Assembly (NCBI GenBank): GCA_035635555.1
Contig: DASQAT010000035.1
Coordinates: forward strand, 186,001-250,000
Reading direction: 5' to 3'
Length of the DNA stretch: 64,000 nucleotides
Source: Candidatus Dormiibacterota bacterium
GTDB lineage: Bacteria; Acidobacteriota; Polarisedimenticolia; Gp22-AA2
Part shown: positions 12,946 through 21,856 of the stretch, one piece after another
Layout: each line of letters opens with the position of its first letter
Position numbering within the stretch: the first letter of the stretch is position 1
The notes under the pieces: generated by a model
Told to the model about the DNA's origin: nothing
Database searches by the model: none
The model's input: the letters and a program-made list of their open reading frames with translations, nothing else
Translations under genes and position numbers: made by a program

Positions 12946-12951
12946 TACAAT
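12946..12951 (+). promoter_or_regulatory. -10 element upstream of nadE
   Basis: TACAAT 32 nt before the nadE ATG, preceded by GGT. The best -35 candidate is a poor TTGCGT at 12922-12927 (18-nt spacing). GGAGG follows, 14-18 nt before the ATG. Confidence 0.45.
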
Positions 12952-12983
12952 CCCGCCGCTTCCTGGAGGCGCCTCCGACCCGC

Positions 12984-15134
12984 ATGGCCTCGACCGAACG
13001 GAGCTTCTTCGACCTGTACGCGCAGAACTTCGCGCGGCTGACGGTCGCCATCCCGCGCGTGGCGCTGGCCGATCCGGCCGCCAACGCCCGGGAGATCGCG
13101 CGCCTGTACGCCGAGGCGGCCGACGACGGCGCGGCGCTCGTCCTGTTCCCCGAGCTGGCGCTCTCCGGCTATTCCCTGGACGACCTGCACCAGCAGGAGG
13201 CGCTGCTGCGGGGCGTGCTGGACGGCGTGCACGCCCTCCTCGAGGCGACCCGGAAGCGGCCGGCGGTCCTGGTCGCCGGGGCACCGCTGCGGCTCGAGGG
13301 GCGTCTGTTCAACTGCGCGGTCGTCCTGGCGGGCGGCCGCATCCTGGGAATCGTGCCGAAGACCTATATCCCGAACTACCGCGAGTTCTACGAGAAGCGG
13401 CAGTTCGCCTCGTCGCGCGACGCGCTGGCGCGGGAGGTGGAGTGCTGCGAGCAGAGCGCACCTCTGGGGGCCGACCTCCTGTTCCGCTGCGCCGAGAACC
13501 CGGATCTCACCCTGCACGTCGAGATCTGCGAGGACGTCTGGGCGCCGATCCCGCCCTCCACGTACGCCGCGCTGCGGGGGGCGACGGTGCTCGTCAACCT
13601 CTCCGCCTCGAACATCACCGTCGGCAAGACGGCCTACCGGCACGTCCTGGCGGCGAGCCAGTCGGGGCGCTGCATCGCGGCGTACCTGTACGCCGCCGCG
13701 GGACAGGGGGAATCGTCCACCGACCTGGCGTGGGACGGTCACGGCATGATCTACGAGAACGGCGATCTCCTCGCCGAGTCGGAGCGCTTCCTGGCCCGGA
13801 GCCAGCGGATCACCGCCGACGTCGACCTCGACCGCCTGGTGCAGGAGCGGATGCGGTTCACGTCGTTCGGAGACTGCGCGACGGCGCATGCCCGGGCCCT
13901 CGACGGCCTGCGGCTCGTCCCCTTCTCGTTCACGCCCCCGGCGGCGACCTTTCACCTGCGGCGACGGATCGAGCGGCACCCGTTCGTCCCCGCCGATCCG
14001 GACCGAAGGGACGAACGCTGCTACGAGGCCTGCAATATCCAGGTCTCCGCCCTGGAGCAGCGCCTGCGCGCCACCGGCATCAAGAAGGTCGTGATCGGCG
14101 CGAGCGGCGGACTCGATTCCACCCAGGCCCTGATCGTCGCGGCGCGTGTCATGGACCGGCTCGATCTGCCGCGCACGAACGTCCTGGCGTACGTCCTCCC
14201 CGGCTACGCCACGTCCGAGCGCACGCAGCAGAATGCCCTGCGTCTCCTCGAGGCGCTCGGCGTCACGGGACAGACCATCGACATCCGGCCGTCGTGCGAC
14301 CAGATGCTCCGGGACATCGGTCACCCGTTCGCCGAGGGGAAGAAGGTCTACGACGTGACGTTCGAGAACGTGCAGGCGGGAGAACGCACGAGCCACCTGT
14401 TCCGGCTGGCCAACCGGCACGAGGCCCTGGTCGTCGGCACGGGCGACCTGAGCGAGCTGGCGCTGGGCTACTGCACCTACGGCGTCGGCGACCAGATGGC
14501 GCACTACGACGTGAACGCCTCCGTGCCGAAAACGCTGATCCGTCATCTCATCCAGTGGGCGGCCGACAGGAACGAGGTGGGAGACGCGGCATCCGCGGTG
14601 CTGCGCGACGTGCTGACGACCGCCATCAGCCCGGAGCTCGTCCCGGGCCACGACAACACGTCGCCGGCCCAGAGCACGGAGAAGACGATCGGCCCCTACG
14701 AACTGCACGACTTCAGCCTGTACTACCTCACCCGGCGCGGCTACCGCCCGGCCAAGGTGGCGTTCCTTCTGGCCTGCGCGTTCGGGCGCGACGTGCCCGG
14801 GGGCCCCGCCGACGGCCGCTACCCGACGGACGAGATCGGGCGCTGGCTCGGCGTCTTCCTCGATCGCTTCTTCCGCCAGAGCCAGTTCAAGCGCTCGGCG
14901 CTTCCGAACGGACCGAAGGTCGGCTCGGGCGGCTCTCTCTCACCTCGCAGCGACTGGCGCGCGCCGTCCGACAGCGCGGCTGCGCCGTGGCTGTCGGACC
15001 TGGAAGGGGCGATCGCCTGGATGACGCGCTCCCTGCCCGCCCGCAGGACGCCGGGACCGAAGACGGCCGGCGCGACCCGGAAATCCGCGGCCTCCTCACG
15101 GAGAGGGGGCCGCCGGGCGGGTCGCAGGCGCTGA
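12984..15134 (+). CDS. nadE: glutamine-dependent NAD+ synthetase
   Basis: 716 residues. The N-terminal nitrilase-type glutaminase domain has the triad E57 ([11 protein letters not shown]), K126 (IVPKTYIPN) and C182 (HVEICEDVW). The C-terminal synthetase domain has the ATP-binding P-loop SGGLDST near residue 373. It makes NAD+ from deamido-NAD+, ATP and glutamine in the cytoplasm. Length matches the two-domain bacterial form, plus a C-terminal Arg/Ser-rich tail of about 35 residues that looks disordered. It runs tail to tail with the VOC gene with a 2-nt gap. Confidence 0.97.
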   Translation: MASTERSFFDLYAQNFARLTVAIPRVALADPAANAREIARLYAEAADDGAALVLFPELALSGYSLDDLHQQEALLRGVLDGVHALLEATRKRPAVLVAGAPLRLEGRLFNCAVVLAGGRILGIVPKTYIPNYREFYEKRQFASSRDALAREVECCEQSAPLGADLLFRCAENPDLTLHVEICEDVWAPIPPSTYAALRGATVLVNLSASNITVGKTAYRHVLAASQSGRCIAAYLYAAAGQGESSTDLAWDGHGMIYENGDLLAESERFLARSQRITADVDLDRLVQERMRFTSFGDCATAHARALDGLRLVPFSFTPPAATFHLRRRIERHPFVPADPDRRDERCYEACNIQVSALEQRLRATGIKKVVIGASGGLDSTQALIVAARVMDRLDLPRTNVLAYVLPGYATSERTQQNALRLLEALGVTGQTIDIRPSCDQMLRDIGHPFAEGKKVYDVTFENVQAGERTSHLFRLANRHEALVVGTGDLSELALGYCTYGVGDQMAHYDVNASVPKTLIRHLIQWAADRNEVGDAASAVLRDVLTTAISPELVPGHDNTSPAQSTEKTIGPYELHDFSLYYLTRRGYRPAKVAFLLACAFGRDVPGGPADGRYPTDEIGRWLGVFLDRFFRQSQFKRSALPNGPKVGSGGSLSPRSDWRAPSDSAAAPWLSDLEGAIAWMTRSLPARRTPGPKTAGATRKSAASSRRGGRRAGRRR

Positions 15135-15136
15135 CG

Positions 15137-15505
15137 CTACCCCTTCGGGTCGTGGCAGACGGCCTCGATGTTGTTGCCGTCGGGATCGAGAACGAAGGCC
15201 CCGTAGTAGTGCGGGTGGTAATGCGCGCGCGGGCCCGGAGCGCCGTTGTCCTTCCCGCCCGCCTTCAGGGCGGCGGCGTGGAAGGCGTCGACGGCCTTGC
15301 GGTCGCGGCTCGCGAAGGCCAGGTGCACGCCCCTCGTGACCGCGTCGTCCTGGCCGATCCAGAGGTCGGTCTTGTCCCCCGCGCCGAGCCCCACGAATCC
15401 GGGGAACTCCTTGAGTCTTCGGTATCCGAGAGACTGGAGCGCCGCCTCATAGAAGCGCGCGCTCCTCTTGAGGTCCCTGACCCGCACCACCGCGTGATCG
15501 ATCAT
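15137..15505 (-). CDS. VOC-family (glyoxalase/bleomycin-resistance fold) protein
   Basis: 122 residues, one VOC module pair. It begins IDHAVVRVRDLKRSARFYEAAL and ends with YGAFVLDPDGNNIEAVCH, both classic for the family. Potential metal ligands are the N-terminal His, a central His (GVHLAF) and the C-terminal Glu of NNIEAV. It is the last gene of a four-gene operon; its ATG overlaps the phosphoesterase stop by 4 nt (ATGA). The substrate is unknown; glyoxalase-like or dioxygenase activity is possible but not shown. Confidence 0.9.
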   Translation of the reverse strand: MIDHAVVRVRDLKRSARFYEAALQSLGYRRLKEFPGFVGLGAGDKTDLWIGQDDAVTRGVHLAFASRDRKAVDAFHAAALKAGGKDNGAPGPRAHYHPHYYGAFVLDPDGNNIEAVCHDPKG

Positions 15506-16008
15506 CCTGGAATCCTCCTTGTGGGGAGCTCGATGATTTCGGCGGAGAGCGACGACCCGCTGACGCGCAGACGGGCGACCGCGATCGGGAGGTTGAACCG
15601 CCGGGGGCCGGCGCTGCCCGGGTTCAAGTACAGCACGCCTCTGCGTTCCTCGGCCAGCGGTCTGTGCGAATGGCCGCTGATGACCGCCCGGAACCCGGCC
15701 GCCACCGGATCGACGTCGAGTCCATGCAGATCGTGAAGGACGTAGAGATGGACGTCCCCGACCTCGACGACCTCCGTCTCGCCGAGGGTCCTCCCCCACT
15801 CGTCCGTGTCGTTGTTGCCGCGCACGGCCACCACCGGGGCCAGCGCGCGCAGGGCGTCCAGCACCTCCGGGGCGCCGATGTCCCCGGCGTGCACGATCAA
15901 CTCCGAGCCGCGCAGCGCCTCGATCGCCTCGGGACGCACCAGACCGTGGGTGTCGGAGATCACCCCGATGGAGTGCCCTCCGCGGCTGGGGCCCAGGCCG
16001 GCCCGCAT
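15502..16008 (-). CDS. YfcE/MJ0936-type metallophosphoesterase
   Basis: 168 residues. The calcineurin-like motifs are in order: GVISDTHG (D, H), VHAGDIG (D), VRGNND (N), VLHDLHG and SGHSHRPL (H, H). The length fits the small YfcE-like phosphodiesterases. The start at ATG 16008 lies 14 nt after the O-methyltransferase stop. The gene overlaps the VOC gene by 4 nt. Cytoplasmic; physiological substrate unknown. Confidence 0.92.
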   Translation of the reverse strand: MRAGLGPSRGGHSIGVISDTHGLVRPEAIEALRGSELIVHAGDIGAPEVLDALRALAPVVAVRGNNDTDEWGRTLGETEVVEVGDVHLYVLHDLHGLDVDPVAAGFRAVISGHSHRPLAEERRGVLYLNPGSAGPRRFNLPIAVARLRVSGSSLSAEIIELPTRRIPG

Positions 16009-16022
16009 GGATGTCTCCCGGT

Positions 16023-16652
16023 TCAGACCCTGAGGCTGACGCTGACACCGTCCCGCAGCGGCAGGAGGGTGGTTTCGAGCTCCGCGTCGGCGTACAGGAG
16101 ACGCGTCAGCTCGCGCACGCCGAGCGTGTTGTCGTCCTGGTGCTCGCTCGAGGCCACGCGGCCGGACCAGAGCATGTTGTCGCACACGAACAGCCCGCCC
16201 GGTCTCAGACGCGGCTTCATCAGCGGATGGACGCGCGGGTAGTCGCGCTTGTCGATGTCGCAGAAGATGATGTCGAAGGGACCGGGGTATCGCGGCAGGA
16301 CCTCCAGTGCGTCCCCCTTCTCGATCACCACCTTCCCCATCAGACCGGCGCGCCCGAGGAAGCCGCGGGCGCTGGCGCAGTTTTCCGCCGAACCTTCGGT
16401 CAGCACGACCCGCCCGCCGTCCGGCAGCGCCCGGGCGAACCAGTATGCCGAGTAGCCGAACCCCGATCCGCACTCGAAGATGTCGCGAGCACCGATCGAC
16501 CGGGCGAGGACGAAGAGCAACCGCCCGACCAGCGGGCCGACGATCGGAAACCGCCGACGATCGGCGAGACGCTCCATCTCGACCAGCACCTCCTCGGACG
16601 GCGGCAGGATGCGACGCAGGTATTCCTCGATGGCCGGGTTGACGATGTCCAT
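16023..16652 (-). CDS. SAM-dependent O-methyltransferase (family 3 type)
   Basis: 209 residues. The SAM-binding motif I is ECGSGFGYSAYWFA and the acidic motif II is VLTEGS. FCDIDKRDYP is the metal/substrate loop typical of cation-dependent (CCoAMT-like) O-methyltransferases. LVGRLLFVLARSIGARDIFE is the usual N-terminal helix. It lies 10 nt after the ABM gene and upstream of the phosphoesterase, so it is in the same operon. The acceptor is unknown; catechol-like small molecules are typical for the family. Confidence 0.93.
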   Translation of the reverse strand: MDIVNPAIEEYLRRILPPSEEVLVEMERLADRRRFPIVGPLVGRLLFVLARSIGARDIFECGSGFGYSAYWFARALPDGGRVVLTEGSAENCASARGFLGRAGLMGKVVIEKGDALEVLPRYPGPFDIIFCDIDKRDYPRVHPLMKPRLRPGGLFVCDNMLWSGRVASSEHQDDNTLGVRELTRLLYADAELETTLLPLRDGVSVSLRV

Positions 16653-16662
16653 GCCGGAGATC

Positions 16663-16995
16663 TTAGCACGCCGGATCGTCCCTGCCCGTCGTCTCCGCCA
16701 CGGCGACCTCGTAGTGCCGCACGTGGGGATCCATCTCGAGGAGGAAGTCGCGGTCCTCCGGGAAGTAGACCGCCTTGTCGATATCGGCCCCGGCGAACGC
16801 CCGGATCGCGTCGAGCGACTCCCACAACGAGATGAACAGGAACCCGGCCCGCCCGTCGGCGACCCGCCTCAGGACGTAGACACCCCGGTTTCCAGGGGTC
16901 GCCCGACACTCCTTCACGCCGGTCTTCTCGAGATACTCCAGGTACTCATCCGATTTCGTCCCGGGGGTGTCCCCCGTCCAGACTCGGGCGATCAT
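16663..16995 (-). CDS. ABM-fold (antibiotic biosynthesis monooxygenase-like) dimeric alpha/beta-barrel protein
   Basis: 110 residues. It starts MIARVWTGDTPGTKSDEYLEYL and contains GFLFISLWESLDAIRAFAG, the usual core of stress-responsive or ABM ferredoxin-like barrels. It is first in a four-gene operon (ABM, O-methyltransferase, phosphoesterase, VOC). AAGGAGG lies 6 nt before the ATG. A small hairpin (GCCGCC/GGCGGC, 17009-17024) lies just upstream in the leader. Enzyme or binding role unknown. Confidence 0.85.
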   Translation of the reverse strand: MIARVWTGDTPGTKSDEYLEYLEKTGVKECRATPGNRGVYVLRRVADGRAGFLFISLWESLDAIRAFAGADIDKAVYFPEDRDFLLEMDPHVRHYEVAVAETTGRDDPAC

Positions 16996-17108
16996 CGAAG
17001 ACCTCCTTGCCGCCTCAGGGCGGCTCTCCGGCCCACCGACCGGTCCGGTGGCTCCAGGCCTTTAGGACGGAGCAGAGGCCGGACGAGTTGCGGGTCCCCG
17101 GCGCGGTG

Positions 17109-17114
17109 TAGGAT
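17109..17114 (+). promoter_or_regulatory. -10 element upstream of the CxxCH protein gene
   Basis: TAGGAT 31 nt before ATG 17146, preceded by GTG. No good -35 at 16-18 nt. This is one of the recurrent near-start -10 boxes of the window. Confidence 0.4.
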
Positions 17115-17145
17115 GTCTCGAACGCTGGGCACGGCGGAGGCGCGG

Positions 17146-17562
17146 ATGATGGACCGGGAGATCGAAATGCTCGGCCGTTTCTGGACCGCCGCCCTGCTCA
17201 TCTCACTGCTCGGTCAAGGGTGCGCTCCGGGCCGTGTCGCCAGCGGGCCACCGGCCGCGTCCGATGCCGCGCGGCCGGCCTCCACCCCCGCTCCCTCCCC
17301 GAGCCCCAGCCCGTCCCCGTCCCCCACGCCGGAACGGATCGATTTCGCGAAGCAGATCCTGCCGATGCTGGAGGAGAAATGTTCTCCGTGCCACTTCCCG
17401 GGCGGGAGGATGTACGAGCGGCTTCCGTTCGATCGCCAGGAGACGATCCGGACGCTCGGAAAGGCCACGTTGACGCGGCTGCGGGACCCGGTGGACCAGG
17501 AGCTGATGCGCACCTTCCTCGAGCAGCGGACGGAGGAGCCGGGCGCGCATCCCGCCCCCTGA
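17146..17562 (+). CDS. small exported CxxCH (c-type haem) protein
   Basis: 138 residues. A hydrophobic segment at about 10-24 ends in LLGQGC, an imperfect lipobox. A Ser/Pro repeat linker of about 20 residues follows. A compact domain then carries CSPCH (haem c attachment) followed by FPGG and LPFDRQETI. The short haem domain resembles the cytochrome domain of large planctomycete-type proteins (CxxCHxxGG..), here standing alone. No clear distal Met ligand is seen. The start could also be ATG 17149 or 17167; GGAGG is 5 nt before 17146 and GGGAG is 6 nt before 17167. Likely periplasmic electron transfer or redox sensing; partner unknown. Confidence 0.8.
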   Translation: MMDREIEMLGRFWTAALLISLLGQGCAPGRVASGPPAASDAARPASTPAPSPSPSPSPSPTPERIDFAKQILPMLEEKCSPCHFPGGRMYERLPFDRQETIRTLGKATLTRLRDPVDQELMRTFLEQRTEEPGAHPAP

Positions 17563-17593
17563 GGGGTGTCTGGATCGAACGACTCCGGGATAC

Positions 17594-18190
17594 CTACTGG
17601 AGGTCCTGGATGTCCAGGACGACGGAGTGGGCCGGGTAGCTGAACCAGGCTTCCACCAGGCGCCCGTCCTTGTGAAAAGTCATGCGGTGCGGGGCGAGGA
17701 TCTCGACCGTCCAGCCGTCCGACCTGCTCTGCTCGCGCAGGTCGCACACGGCGTTGCTCGCTTCCCCGGTGAAACGGAAGCGGACCGTCAGGTTGCCGCT
17801 CCTCGCCCCTCCGGAATTGCTCTCCAGCCGGAAGGACCGCGGGATCGGGAAGTCCCTGGGGAAACGGGGATGCAGCTTCACGCTGGAGGAGAAGTGACCG
17901 GGATCAAGCAGCGCGTGGGTGGCGCTCCTGGATCCCCTGGTCAGAGCCTTGTCCGGTTCGACCTGCGCGACGCCGGCCTGCAGGGGGGCGTTCCCCGGCC
18001 GCGCCGAGGCGTTTGCCGGGGAGCCGATGTACACCATGCAGGCGGCGCACCCGAGGATGCCGGTGGCGGTGGCCCACAGCCAGCGTTTGTGCTCGCAGGC
18101 CCAGAGCGTCAGTGCGAGCGCAACGAGGACTAGAGGGAGCAGGGCCGGATAGGCCAGCGCTCCTTGCTCGACGACCGCCAGGAACTCCAT
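17594..18190 (-). CDS. hypothetical membrane-anchored protein
   Basis: 198 residues. Two N-terminal membrane helices (about 14-32 and 38-56) are followed by an external domain of about 140 residues ending VVLDIQDLQ. The domain is strand-rich with a pair of cysteines but matches no family I recognise. It has its own promoter (18256-18284) and ends 31 nt from the convergent CxxCH gene. Function unknown. Confidence 0.72.
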   Translation of the reverse strand: MEFLAVVEQGALAYPALLPLVLVALALTLWACEHKRWLWATATGILGCAACMVYIGSPANASARPGNAPLQAGVAQVEPDKALTRGSRSATHALLDPGHFSSSVKLHPRFPRDFPIPRSFRLESNSGGARSGNLTVRFRFTGEASNAVCDLREQSRSDGWTVEILAPHRMTFHKDGRLVEAWFSYPAHSVVLDIQDLQ

Positions 18191-18255
18191 CGTGAGCCTC
18201 CGCCCACCCCCGTAATTGCCAACCCCTTGAGCGGTGACGGGCCCTACGATTTGAA

Positions 18256-18284
18256 AATCTAGAGTCCGTGCACGCCAGCGGCAA
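18256..18284 (-). promoter_or_regulatory. sigma-70-like promoter for the hypothetical membrane protein
   Basis: Minus strand: TTGCCG (18279-18284), a 17-nt spacer and TAGATT (18256-18261). Each hexamer is 4-5 of 6 to consensus. It lies between the tryptophanase stop and the gene starting at 18190. Confidence 0.55.
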
Positions 18285-18316
18285 CCCGGGTGACGGATTC
18301 TTGACGCTAACTGGGT

Positions 18317-18345
18317 GATTTTCGGACAGATCGGCTGCCCGAATC
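18317..18345 (-). terminator. hairpin overlapping the tryptophanase stop codon
   Basis: The minus-strand RNA can pair GATTCGGGCAG with CTGTCCG...AATC around a CCGAT loop (7-bp core plus 4 outer pairs with an AA bulge). No U-run follows, so it is not a standard intrinsic terminator. It may mark the 3' end or be coincidental. Confidence 0.3.
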
Positions 18346-19735
18346 ATCGGAGCTCAGTCGAGAGCGGACGCAGCCGGGCCGTGAAGTGTCTCAGGATAGG
18401 AGCCTGCCATTCGATCTCGAGACCCCGGATCGTGTCGCGCATGCGGTGGACCTCGACGATCGCCTCCACGACATAGTCGATGTGGCTCTGGGTGTACACC
18501 CGTCTCGGGATGGCCAGCCGGACGAGCTCCATGCGCGGGGTGGCCGGGGCCCCGCCCGACATCGCAACGCTCTTCCCGAACATCAACGAACCGATCTCGA
18601 CGCCCCGTATGCCGGCCTCAAGGTAGAGCTCGCACGCCAGGGCCTGTGCCGGCAGGTGAGCCGGGTCGATATGAGGGACGAACCGCAGGGCGTCGAGGTA
18701 TACGGCATGCCCTCCCACCGGACGGAGGATCGGCACGCCTGCCTCCGTCAGGTGGGCACCGAGATACGCCGTCGAGACGAAGCGGTAATTGAGGTAGTCC
18801 TCCTCCAGGACCTCGATCAGTCCCTGGGCCATGGCCTCGAGATCGCGCCCCGCCAGCCCGCCGTAGGTGGGGAACCCCTCGGTGAGGATCAGGAGGTTCC
18901 TGGCCCTGGAGGCGAGGTCATCGTCGTTCAGGGCGAGGAACCCGCCGATGTTCACCAGCCCGTCCTTCTTGGCGCTCATCGTGCAACCGTCGGCCAGCGA
19001 GTACATTTCGCGCGCGATGTCGCGCACGGGCCGGCCCGCTTGCCCCGGCTCGCGCAGCTTGATGAAGTAGGCGTTCTCCGCGAACCGGCAGGCGTCGAGG
19101 AACAGGGGGACTCCGTGACGTCTCGTGATGTCCCGCGTCTTCCTGATGTTCTCGAGCGACACCGGCTGGCCGCCACCCGCGTTGTTGGTCACGGTGAGAA
19201 GGACCAGCGGCACACGCGCGGCACCGTGGGTGCTGAGGCAGCTCTCCAGGGCCGCGAGATCGATGTTCCCCTTGAACGGGTGCTCGGACTGGGGGTCCCG
19301 CCCTTCCGGGATCAGGAGGTCGAGGGCCTCGGCCCCGGTATACTCGACGTTGGCGCGCGTGGTGTCGAAGTGCGAGTTCGCCGGGACGATCTTCCCGTGG
19401 CCGCCGACGATGCCGAACAGGATCTTCTCGGCCGCCCTGCCCTGGTGGACCGGGATGATGTGCCGGAACCCGGTGAGGTCCTTCGCGACCTTCTCGAAGC
19501 GGTAGAACGATCGGCTGCCGGCATACGACTCGTCCCCCGCCATGATGGCCGACCATTGCTCCGCCGACATCGCCGCCGTGCCGCTGTCGGTGAGCAGGTC
19601 GATGGTCACATCCGCGGCGCGCACCTGGAACAGGTTGTAGTGCGCCTCGCGGAGGACTCTTTCGCGGTAGGCGCGGTTGGTGATCTTGATCGGCTCGACC
19701 ACCTTGATGCGAAAGGGCTCGATGATCGTCTTCAT
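18344..19735 (-). CDS. tnaA: tryptophanase (tryptophan indole-lyase)
   Basis: 463 residues of the beta-eliminating lyase family, PLP-dependent and cytoplasmic. It cleaves tryptophan to indole, pyruvate and ammonia. The PLP lysine is K257 in MSAKKDG. Tyrosine phenol-lyase is the close alternative. Positions that separate the two enzymes favour tryptophanase: Asp at 124 (HFDTTRAN; Thr in TPL), Ile at 381 in VEIGS (Arg in TPL) and His at 450 in LRHFTARL (Phe in TPL). These rules are from memory of the literature. No tnaC-like leader peptide or tnaB permease is seen nearby. The divergent operon at 19859 onward is of unknown function. Confidence 0.88.
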   Translation of the reverse strand: MKTIIEPFRIKVVEPIKITNRAYRERVLREAHYNLFQVRAADVTIDLLTDSGTAAMSAEQWSAIMAGDESYAGSRSFYRFEKVAKDLTGFRHIIPVHQGRAAEKILFGIVGGHGKIVPANSHFDTTRANVEYTGAEALDLLIPEGRDPQSEHPFKGNIDLAALESCLSTHGAARVPLVLLTVTNNAGGGQPVSLENIRKTRDITRRHGVPLFLDACRFAENAYFIKLREPGQAGRPVRDIAREMYSLADGCTMSAKKDGLVNIGGFLALNDDDLASRARNLLILTEGFPTYGGLAGRDLEAMAQGLIEVLEEDYLNYRFVSTAYLGAHLTEAGVPILRPVGGHAVYLDALRFVPHIDPAHLPAQALACELYLEAGIRGVEIGSLMFGKSVAMSGGAPATPRMELVRLAIPRRVYTQSHIDYVVEAIVEVHRMRDTIRGLEIEWQAPILRHFTARLRPLSTELR

Positions 19736-19792
19736 GAGGGACCTCTCCGGAAGCGCGTTTATGCTGTTTCGCTATTCGGTACCGGCTGGAGC

Positions 19793-19821
19793 TTGAGTTT
19801 CGTTTTGTGGTTTGGTACCAT
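19793..19821 (+). promoter_or_regulatory. putative sigma-70 promoter for the 19859 gene and catabolic operon
   Basis: TTGAGT (19793-19798), a 17-nt spacer and TACCAT (19816-19821), each 4 of 6 to consensus, 38 nt before the ATG at 19859. It sits in the 123-bp divergent gap with tryptophanase and may start the operon through 25403. Confidence 0.45.
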
Positions 19822-19858
19822 CCGACCGCTCGGTTACCTTTCGCAGTCCGAGGGCGTC

Positions 19859-20371
19859 ATGGCTCGCGCCAGGAAACGCCGAAAGCTGCCGACCTTGATC
19901 GATCGGGGAATGGGCCTGCTCGAAGTGATCCTGCCGCACGGCAGCCACGACGGGACTGTCTCGACCCTGCCGCCAGGCCAACGGGACACCGGCGGCTTCT
20001 GGTTCCCCGAAGGGTACACAGACCCCGGTGACATCTTCACACCGGCGCAGAGAAAACTCCAGGCCAAACAGCGTCAGGTGCAGCGGCACAGACTCAAGGA
20101 TCGGCCGATCCCGCCTCCCATCGTGTCGGGGTCTATGGGAACGGCGGCCGGCACGACGCCCTCGCTGCAGCACGCCCCTCCCGACGCGTGCGCTGAGGGG
20201 TTGGGGGACAGGACTCTTCCGCTCCCTGCCCTCTCTCTCGAGGCCCCCGAGATGTGCCTGGACCACACCCGACAGGCCGCTGCCGTGGTGCGATCGACGC
20301 TCCCGGCGGCGCCGCAGGCGCGCGCGCTGGCTCCGGGCCCCGTCGTTGACTCTCGTGAGGGTTCCGATTAA
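19859..20371 (+). CDS. hypothetical protein, possible first gene of catabolic operon
   Basis: 170 residues with no recognised domain. The first 85 residues look protein-like: a basic start (ARARKRRKLP), then hydrophobic and Gly-rich segments (GMGLLEVILPHGSHD, GGFWFPEGYTDPGD) and a basic helix (AQRKLQAKQRQVQRHRL). The second half is low-complexity Pro/Ala-rich. The stop is 11 nt before the ALDH ATG, so co-transcription is likely if the gene is real. It could also be a spurious frame; the promoter at 19793-19821 is the main support. Confidence 0.42.
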   Translation: MARARKRRKLPTLIDRGMGLLEVILPHGSHDGTVSTLPPGQRDTGGFWFPEGYTDPGDIFTPAQRKLQAKQRQVQRHRLKDRPIPPPIVSGSMGTAAGTTPSLQHAPPDACAEGLGDRTLPLPALSLEAPEMCLDHTRQAAAVVRSTLPAAPQARALAPGPVVDSREGSD

Positions 20372-20382
20372 CATCGGCGCCC

Positions 20383-21837
20383 ATGCCAGCCGAACAGACG
20401 ATCGCGCCCGGCCGGCTGTACATCGGCGGCCAGTGGGTGGATGCTCTCGCCTCCGGCACCTTTCCGACGGTCAATCCAGCCACTGAAGAGCCGCTGACGC
20501 TGGTCGCCGAGGGGCGTGCCGAGGACATCGATCGGGCCGTTCGCGCCGCTCGCCAGGCGTTCGAGACCGGCCCGTGGGCCAGGATGTCCGGCTCCGACCG
20601 GGGCCGCATCCTCTGGAAAATCGGCGATCTTCTGGAGGCACGCGTCGCCGAGATCGCCGGGATCGAAACCCGCGATTCCGGCAAGACGATCACCGAGTCC
20701 TCGCGTGTGGACATCCCCATGGCCGCCGACTGCTTCCGCTATTTCGCCGGCTGGGCGTCCAAGATCGAAGGCGGGACGATCCCGGTCCGGGCGCCCTGCT
20801 TCAATTACACGGTGCGCGAGCCCCTGGGTGTCGTGGGCCAGATCATCCCCTGGAACTTCCCGATTCTACTGGCCGCCTGGAAGGTCGCGCCGGCCCTGGC
20901 CGCGGGGAACACCATCGTCCTGAAGCCGGCCGAGCAGACACCGCTCTCGGCGCTGCGCCTGGCGCAGGTGGCGGAGGAGGCGGGTCTGCCCCCGGGCGTG
21001 CTGAACGTCGTCACGGGCTTCGGCCCGACGGCCGGCGCGGCGCTGGTGGACCACCCGGGTGTCGACAAGATCGCCTTCACCGGCTCGACCCCCGTCGGAC
21101 AGGAGATCATGCGGCGGGCCGCCGCCACGCTGAAGCGCGTGACCCTCGAGCTGGGGGGGAAGTCGCCGAACATCGTGTTCGCCGACGCCGATCTCGACGT
21201 CGCGGTGCGGGGCGCCTCGAATGGCATCTTTTACAACAAGGGAGAGGTCTGCACCGCCGGCTCGCGTCTGTTCGTCGAGGAAGCGGTGCACGACGCTCTG
21301 CTGGAGAGATTGATCCCCTTCACCTCGAAGCTGCAGCAGGGGGACCCGCTCGACCCGAAGACGCGACTCGGCCCGCAGGTCAGCGAGGCGCAGATGAGAC
21401 GCGTGCTGTCGTACGTCGACAAGGGGAAGGAGGAAGGGGCACGTCTCGTGACCGGCGGCGAGCGCTCTCCGGGACGGGGATTCTTCGTGCGGCCGACGAT
21501 CTTCGACGACGTGAAGAACGACATGACGATCGCGCGGGAGGAGATCTTCGGACCGGTCCTGTCGGTGCTGCGCTTCCGCGACCTCGAGGAGGTCGTGCGC
21601 CTGGCGAACGACACGCCGTACGGGCTCGCCGCGGCGGTCTGGACCAGGGACATCAAGAGGGCCCACCGCGCCGCCCGGCTATTGCGGGCCGGCACCGTGT
21701 GGATCAACACCTACGGCCTGTACGACAACGCCATGCCGTTCGGCGGGTACAAGATGAGCGGCTTCGGACGCGAGCTGGGACACGACGGCCTGATGGAATA
21801 CACCCAGACCAAGTCGGTCTGGGTCGATCTCTCCTGA
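20383..21837 (+). CDS. NAD(P)+-dependent aldehyde dehydrogenase
   Basis: 484 residues, full-length ALDH. The catalytic Cys is C290 (KGEVCTAGSR) and the general base Glu is E256 (TLELGGKSPN). The cofactor region PWNFP and the FTGST loop are present. It oxidises an aldehyde to the acid. The overall pattern (YTQTKSVWVDL at the end) is closest to betaine/aminoaldehyde or broad-range class enzymes, but the substrate cannot be fixed. It is the first clear enzyme of a plus-strand operon with two crotonases, an MDR dehydrogenase and an amidohydrolase (gaps 19, 14, overlap, 15 nt). Confidence 0.95.
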   Translation: MPAEQTIAPGRLYIGGQWVDALASGTFPTVNPATEEPLTLVAEGRAEDIDRAVRAARQAFETGPWARMSGSDRGRILWKIGDLLEARVAEIAGIETRDSGKTITESSRVDIPMAADCFRYFAGWASKIEGGTIPVRAPCFNYTVREPLGVVGQIIPWNFPILLAAWKVAPALAAGNTIVLKPAEQTPLSALRLAQVAEEAGLPPGVLNVVTGFGPTAGAALVDHPGVDKIAFTGSTPVGQEIMRRAAATLKRVTLELGGKSPNIVFADADLDVAVRGASNGIFYNKGEVCTAGSRLFVEEAVHDALLERLIPFTSKLQQGDPLDPKTRLGPQVSEAQMRRVLSYVDKGKEEGARLVTGGERSPGRGFFVRPTIFDDVKNDMTIAREEIFGPVLSVLRFRDLEEVVRLANDTPYGLAAAVWTRDIKRAHRAARLLRAGTVWINTYGLYDNAMPFGGYKMSGFGRELGHDGLMEYTQTKSVWVDLS

Positions 21838-21856
21838 ACCCTCCCCGGAGACGCCG

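Noticed and set aside
18276-18290. A second sigma-54 promoter (GTCAC-N5-TTGCC on the minus strand)
   Set aside because: The essential -24 GG is missing (GT instead), so it does not fit the consensus.
18344-19735. Tyrosine phenol-lyase
   Set aside because: Asp 124, Ile 381 and His 450 match tryptophanase, not TPL.
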